The translations under genes were made by a program, and so were the position numbers. 9,377 bases of DNA. Source: an uncultured Fastidiosipila sp. (GTDB lineage: Bacteria > Bacillota > Clostridia > Saccharofermentanales > Fastidiosipilaceae). The notes under the pieces were generated by a model that was not told where the DNA came from, searched no databases, and was given only the letters and a program-made list of their open reading frames with translations. Location: assembly GCA_938014865.1 (NCBI GenBank), contig CALLQJ010000263.1, forward strand, positions 1 through 9,377, written 5' to 3'. Shown piece by piece: positions 6,963 to 9,377 of the stretch; positions within the stretch are counted from its first letter, which is position 1; each line of letters begins with the position of its first letter.

Positions 6963-8207
6963 TCAGATTTTCTGATGCAGCAGGCTGCTCTCATCTTCCC
7001 CGGGCGCCGAGGCCAGAAAATCCAAGGCCACCTGCACAAAGATTTCAGCCCCGTCAGCAAAAGCCCTCTCATCGACATCAAAGCGGCTGCTGTGATGGGG
7101 ATAAATCCTGCCGCCGACCGGCTTCATATTGCTTAAAAAGACATAGGCAGCCGGCAATCTTTCGGCAAAACAGGCGAAGTCTTCTCCGGCCATGACGGGA
7201 TATTTTAATTCATAAAGGCGCTCTTCCCCGACGACCTTGGCGATGGATAGGGCCGCGGCTTCGCTGAAGGCGGCATCGTTGATCAAAGGCGGGTACATAA
7301 AGTGGTGATTGATCTCAAAGGCCGCCCGATGCGCCCCGCAGACCGCTTCTCCGACTTCACGAATTCTGCGGGCCAGCCACTTGCGGGTCTCCTGACTGCT
7401 GTTGCGGCAGGTCCCTTCGATCACGACTTCATCGGGAATGATATTCATGCTGCTGCCGCCCTTGATGCTCCCGAAAGACAAAACGGCCGGATCCCCCGGC
7501 TTGAGTTCCCGGCTGATGAGAAGCTGCACGGCCTGAATAAATTCGGCCGCCGTCGTAATCGGATCAATGCAGTCTTCCGGGTAGCCGCCGTGTCCGCCCT
7601 TCCCTTTGATTTTAATGGTCAGCACATCGACAGAGGCCATGATCGCCCCGCGGCGCCAGCCGACGGCTCCGTCGGGGAGCTCCCGGGAAATTTTGCCGTT
7701 ATGCATGCCGAAAATTGCGTCGACCCTTGGATTCTCCAGACAGCCTTCGCGGATCATGGGAAGGGCCCCGCCGGGGCGTTCTTCCCCGGGCTGAAAAAAA
7801 CATTTCACGATCCCGGAAAATTCCGAACGATGCACTTGCAGCCATAGCGCCGCCCCCAGGAGCATCGCCATATGGGCATCGTGCCCGCAGGCATGCATAT
7901 TGCCGTTTTCCGAAGCAAAGGGAAGGCCGGTTTCTTCCCGCACGGCCAGGCCGTCCATATCCGCCCGGAGCGCAATCACCCGCGGCTTCTGCCGCCCGGC
8001 TTTTGTTCCTTCAATCTGTGCGACGACGGCATTGCCCTCTAATAACGATTCATAAGCAATACCGTATTTATCCAGAACGTCCCGGACATAGCGGGCCGTC
8101 TGCGGCAGTTCCAGTCCGATTTCGGGGATCTGATGCAGATCCCGCCGCCAGCGGATCATCTCTTCCTGAAGGCTTTCCCACGATAAATTCTGCTCTGTAT
8201 CCGGCAT
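6963..8207 (-). CDS. M20D-family amidohydrolase (N-acyl-amino acid / hippurate hydrolase type)
   Basis: A 414-residue di-metal amidohydrolase of peptidase family M20D. Motifs in order: RRDLHQIPE (21-29), RADMDGL (81-87), HACGHDAHM with ligands Cys107 and His109, PGEE (Glu142/143), GMH (His169), GGHGG (204-208), GEDF (341-344), and PHHSSRFDVDE with His372 as the last ligand. The dimerisation (lid) domain falls between ~180 and 290. The set matches enzymes that cleave N-acyl or N-benzoyl amino acids or small amido conjugates in the cytoplasm; the exact substrate is unclear. I placed the start at 8207 because GAGG lies 6 nt before it. The upstream ATG at 8228 has no ribosome binding site and overlaps the stop of the esterase gene. 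It lies 13 nt after that gene and 12 nt before the EEP gene. Confidence 0.92.
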   Translation of the reverse strand: MPDTEQNLSWESLQEEMIRWRRDLHQIPEIGLELPQTARYVRDVLDKYGIAYESLLEGNAVVAQIEGTKAGRQKPRVIALRADMDGLAVREETGLPFASENGNMHACGHDAHMAMLLGAALWLQVHRSEFSGIVKCFFQPGEERPGGALPMIREGCLENPRVDAIFGMHNGKISRELPDGAVGWRRGAIMASVDVLTIKIKGKGGHGGYPEDCIDPITTAAEFIQAVQLLISRELKPGDPAVLSFGSIKGGSSMNIIPDEVVIEGTCRNSSQETRKWLARRIREVGEAVCGAHRAAFEINHHFMYPPLINDAAFSEAAALSIAKVVGEERLYELKYPVMAGEDFACFAERLPAAYVFLSNMKPVGGRIYPHHSSRFDVDERAFADGAEIFVQVALDFLASAPGEDESSLLHQKI

Positions 8208-8220
8208 AGAACACCTCATC

Positions 8221-9018
8221 TTATTCATTCAAAAACCAGCGCAAGGCATCGTCCAAATAGCGATTCCAGAAGGCAAAGTCATGGCCGCCCGGCCCCTCCT
8301 GATACGTGAAAGGGATCGCTTCTTCGGAAAGGAAGCGCCTGAACTGCTGATTATCCTCATAAAGAAAATCTTCCGTTCCGATCGCGAGGTAGATGCCCGG
8401 TATTGTCCGGCCTTCTTCTTTAAGCTGCCGGATCAGCACTTCCGGATTCTTCTCGCTTTGCAAAAGCTTTTCCGGATCGCCGAAGATGAAGCGGTAATAA
8501 TCGTAGTCGGCAATGTCATTTTCAAATCCGGGCCGCATCCCGGCAGCCTGATGAATAATCAGGGCCGCGGAAAAGGCCGCGATTTTAGAAAAGCGCTCCG
8601 GATAGCTCAATCCGACATGCAAAGCGCCGAAGCCGCCCATGGATAAGCCGCCGACAAAAGCCCCTTCTCCCGCAGCTTCAAGTCCGAAGGTCCGGCGGAT
8701 ATAGTCCGGCAGTTCTTCGCCGATGAAGCACCCGTATTTTCGTCCGGTCCCGGGAAGATCCAGGTAAAAGCTGTTCTGCCCGGAAGGCAGGGCCACGGCC
8801 AGATTGTACTTTCCCGCCAAGGCCGCAATATCCGATTCCAAAAGCCAGTCCTGACTGCTGCCGCTGTAGCCGTGCAGGAGGATCAGGAATTTCGGCGGAC
8901 GTGCGTAATGCGGATTATTTTCTCTGAATTCGGCGGAGAGATCATTCGGCAAAAGCAGCTTGAAATTGACGCTGCGTTTGAGGGCATCCGAGTAGGTATT
9001 GACGGATAAATAAGCCAT
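8221..9018 (-). CDS. EstA-type carboxylesterase (alpha/beta hydrolase, esterase D family)
   Basis: A 265-residue alpha/beta hydrolase of the putative-esterase family (PF00756; esterase D, tributyrin esterase EstA, antigen 85-like). It has the oxyanion-hole segment LLHGYSGSSQDW (47-58), nucleophile elbow GLSMGG (Ser126), acid GTEDFL (Asp217) and catalytic histidine GGHDFAFWN (His246). The length and the KYG-x-F-I-GEELPDYI segment (94-107) match family members that hydrolyse short-chain acyl esters or S-formylglutathione. There is no signal peptide, so it is cytoplasmic. AAAGGAG, 7 nt before the ATG, supports the start. It is the first gene of a minus-strand operon with the M20D amidohydrolase (13-nt gap) and the EEP protein. 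I found no convincing promoter upstream. Confidence 0.9.
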   Translation of the reverse strand: MAYLSVNTYSDALKRSVNFKLLLPNDLSAEFRENNPHYARPPKFLILLHGYSGSSQDWLLESDIAALAGKYNLAVALPSGQNSFYLDLPGTGRKYGCFIGEELPDYIRRTFGLEAAGEGAFVGGLSMGGFGALHVGLSYPERFSKIAAFSAALIIHQAAGMRPGFENDIADYDYYRFIFGDPEKLLQSEKNPEVLIRQLKEEGRTIPGIYLAIGTEDFLYEDNQQFRRFLSEEAIPFTYQEGPGGHDFAFWNRYLDDALRWFLNE

Positions 9019-9206
9019 GGAAGGACTCCTTTTACAAAAGAATAGCTCCTCTTATCTTACGCATTTTCAGCGCTAAAATCACGCCCTGCCGCGCGCACGG
9101 GCTTAAGCCTTTCATAATAGCGCCGGGTTTTTGTTTGCTTTGTACAAATAATTTTCATGGATTAATAATAACTTATACATTATTGTGTGGTTTATACGCA
9201 TATTTG
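9019..9206. other. Divergent intergenic region
   Basis: The region runs from the esterase ribosome binding site to the plus-strand promoter. It holds a perfect 10-bp palindrome GGCTTAAGCC (9100-9109) and an AT-rich stretch with AATAAT (9163-9168) and ATTATT (9178-9183). No gene and no clear promoter for the esterase operon was identified, although TATTAT near 9115-9120 on the minus strand could be a -10 box without a good -35. Confidence 0.5.
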
Positions 9207-9235
9207 TTGCGAAATTTTATCTTCATTGTTAAAAT
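9207..9235 (+). promoter_or_regulatory. Promoter of the right-edge gene
   Basis: TTGCGA (9207-9212) and TAAAAT (9230-9235) are separated by exactly 17 bp, matching 4/6 and 5/6 positions of the sigma-A consensus. Transcription would begin near 9242, giving a leader of about 130 nt before the ATG at 9375. Confidence 0.5.
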
Positions 9236-9254
9236 TACAAGAACTACGAAAATC

Positions 9255-9349
9255 CGAGCGGAGTTGTCATATCTGCTCGATGATGAAGGTACCGCCGCCC
9301 ACGGTACCGGAACTCAAGCGAAAGCCCCGGGGCAGGGCAGGCGCCCCGG
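9255..9349 (+). promoter_or_regulatory. Structured 5' leader with three hairpins
   Basis: Three stems occur in series. CGAGCGGA (9255-9262) pairs with TCTGCTCG (9272-9279), 8 bp with one wobble. GGTACCG (9288-9294) pairs with CGGTACC (9302-9308). CCGGGGC (9327-9333) pairs with GCCCCGG (9343-9349). A 10-bp palindrome GCCCCGGGGC (9324-9333) offers an alternative pairing for the third stem's left arm. No T-run follows, so it is not an intrinsic terminator. I could not match it to a riboswitch or ribosomal-protein leader class. It ends 12 nt before the Shine-Dalgarno AAGGAGGT (9362-9369), which fits control of translation. Confidence 0.4.
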
Positions 9350-9363
9350 CGCAGCTCATTTAA
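9280..9363 (+). CDS. Possible 27-codon leader peptide
   Basis: An ORF begins at tandem ATG codons (9280 and 9283) and ends with TAA at 9361-9363, overlapping the Shine-Dalgarno of the gene at 9375. The peptide is basic and proline-rich, opening MMKVPPPTVPELKRK. A PPP stretch is a known ribosome-stalling type of sequence when EF-P is limiting. No good ribosome binding site precedes it (nearest GGAG is 16 nt away), so it may be chance. It spans the second and third hairpins, so translation would unfold both. Confidence 0.2.
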   Translation: MMKVPPPTVPELKRKPRGRAGAPAQLI

Positions 9364-9374
9364 GGAGGTAGGCT

Positions 9375-9377
9375 ATG
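9375..9377 (+). CDS. Start codon of a gene continuing beyond the window
   Basis: The window ends on ATG, preceded by a near-perfect AAGGAGGT (9362-9369) with 5-nt spacing. A promoter and structured leader lie upstream in the right orientation. Nothing of the product is visible. Confidence 0.6.

Noticed and set aside
7302..7847. 181-codon plus-strand ORF opposite the amidohydrolase gene
   Set aside because: It lies wholly antisense to a gene with all M20D motifs intact; it has no family resemblance and is explained by GC-rich codon use on the other strand.
8208..8228. Upstream starts for the amidohydrolase at 8228 and 8219
   Set aside because: The ATG at 8228 lacks a ribosome binding site and overlaps the esterase stop. 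The AGGTG sequence is placed correctly only for the ATG at 8207.
9135..9371. 78-codon plus-strand ORF from a TTG start
   Set aside because: It begins in an AT-rich promoter region, runs through the promoter and the hairpins, and has no ribosome binding site or coherent protein character.
1..9377. CRISPR array or other spaced-repeat cluster
   Set aside because: No repeat of 20 bases or more recurring at regular spacing was seen by eye on either strand.

Overview
The window looks like chromosomal DNA of a moderately GC-rich member of the Bacillota (Clostridia-like), with one accessory segment at the left edge. Reasons: strong Shine-Dalgarno sequences (AAGGAGG, GGAGG, AGGTG), a Bacillus-type PhoP box, an NptA-type Na+/phosphate symporter, a YunG-like protein and an EstA-type esterase. 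I cannot place it below phylum with confidence. Composition is uneven. One 60-base line in the left segment (241-300) is 18/60 G+C, whereas a line inside the zinc-ribbon gene (2941-3000) is 38/60.

Layout. (1) 1-1150: AT-rich segment with the 5' part of a minus-strand gene that runs off the left edge. It encodes a modular protein with an FRNxNGI motif. It has a clear promoter, and a 10-bp-arm palindrome lies over the -10 box and predicted start site. (2) 1174-1713: small YunG-like protein with a Cys/His/Asp triad, minus strand. (3) 1714-2168: no convincing gene; a possible IS256-family end. (4) 2169-2251: tRNA-Leu(UAG), minus strand, with its own promoter; its 3' end points at the atypical left region. 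(5) 2337-3965: membrane protein with two N-terminal zinc ribbons, minus strand. (6) 4121-4159: four 11-bp-phased PhoP-box-like hexamers, then the Na+/phosphate symporter gene (4239-5849, plus strand). (7) 9018 down to 5916: a tight minus-strand operon of EstA-type esterase, M20D amidohydrolase and membrane-anchored endonuclease/exonuclease/phosphatase-fold protein, with gaps of 12-13 nt and AGGTG ribosome binding sites in the junctions. (8) 9207-9377: a plus-strand promoter, a 130-nt leader with three hairpins and a possible 27-codon leader ORF, and the start codon of a gene that continues beyond the window.

How it works together: the phosphate symporter is probably switched on by PhoPR under phosphate limitation. 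The esterase-amidohydrolase pair suggests hydrolysis of ester and amide (acyl-amino acid or peptide) substrates. The third operon member is a membrane phosphodiesterase/phosphatase-fold protein of unknown substrate and lower GC. The most unusual items are the phased PhoP box, the autoregulation-style operator of the AT-rich accessory gene, the double zinc-ribbon membrane protein, and the structured leader at the right edge.
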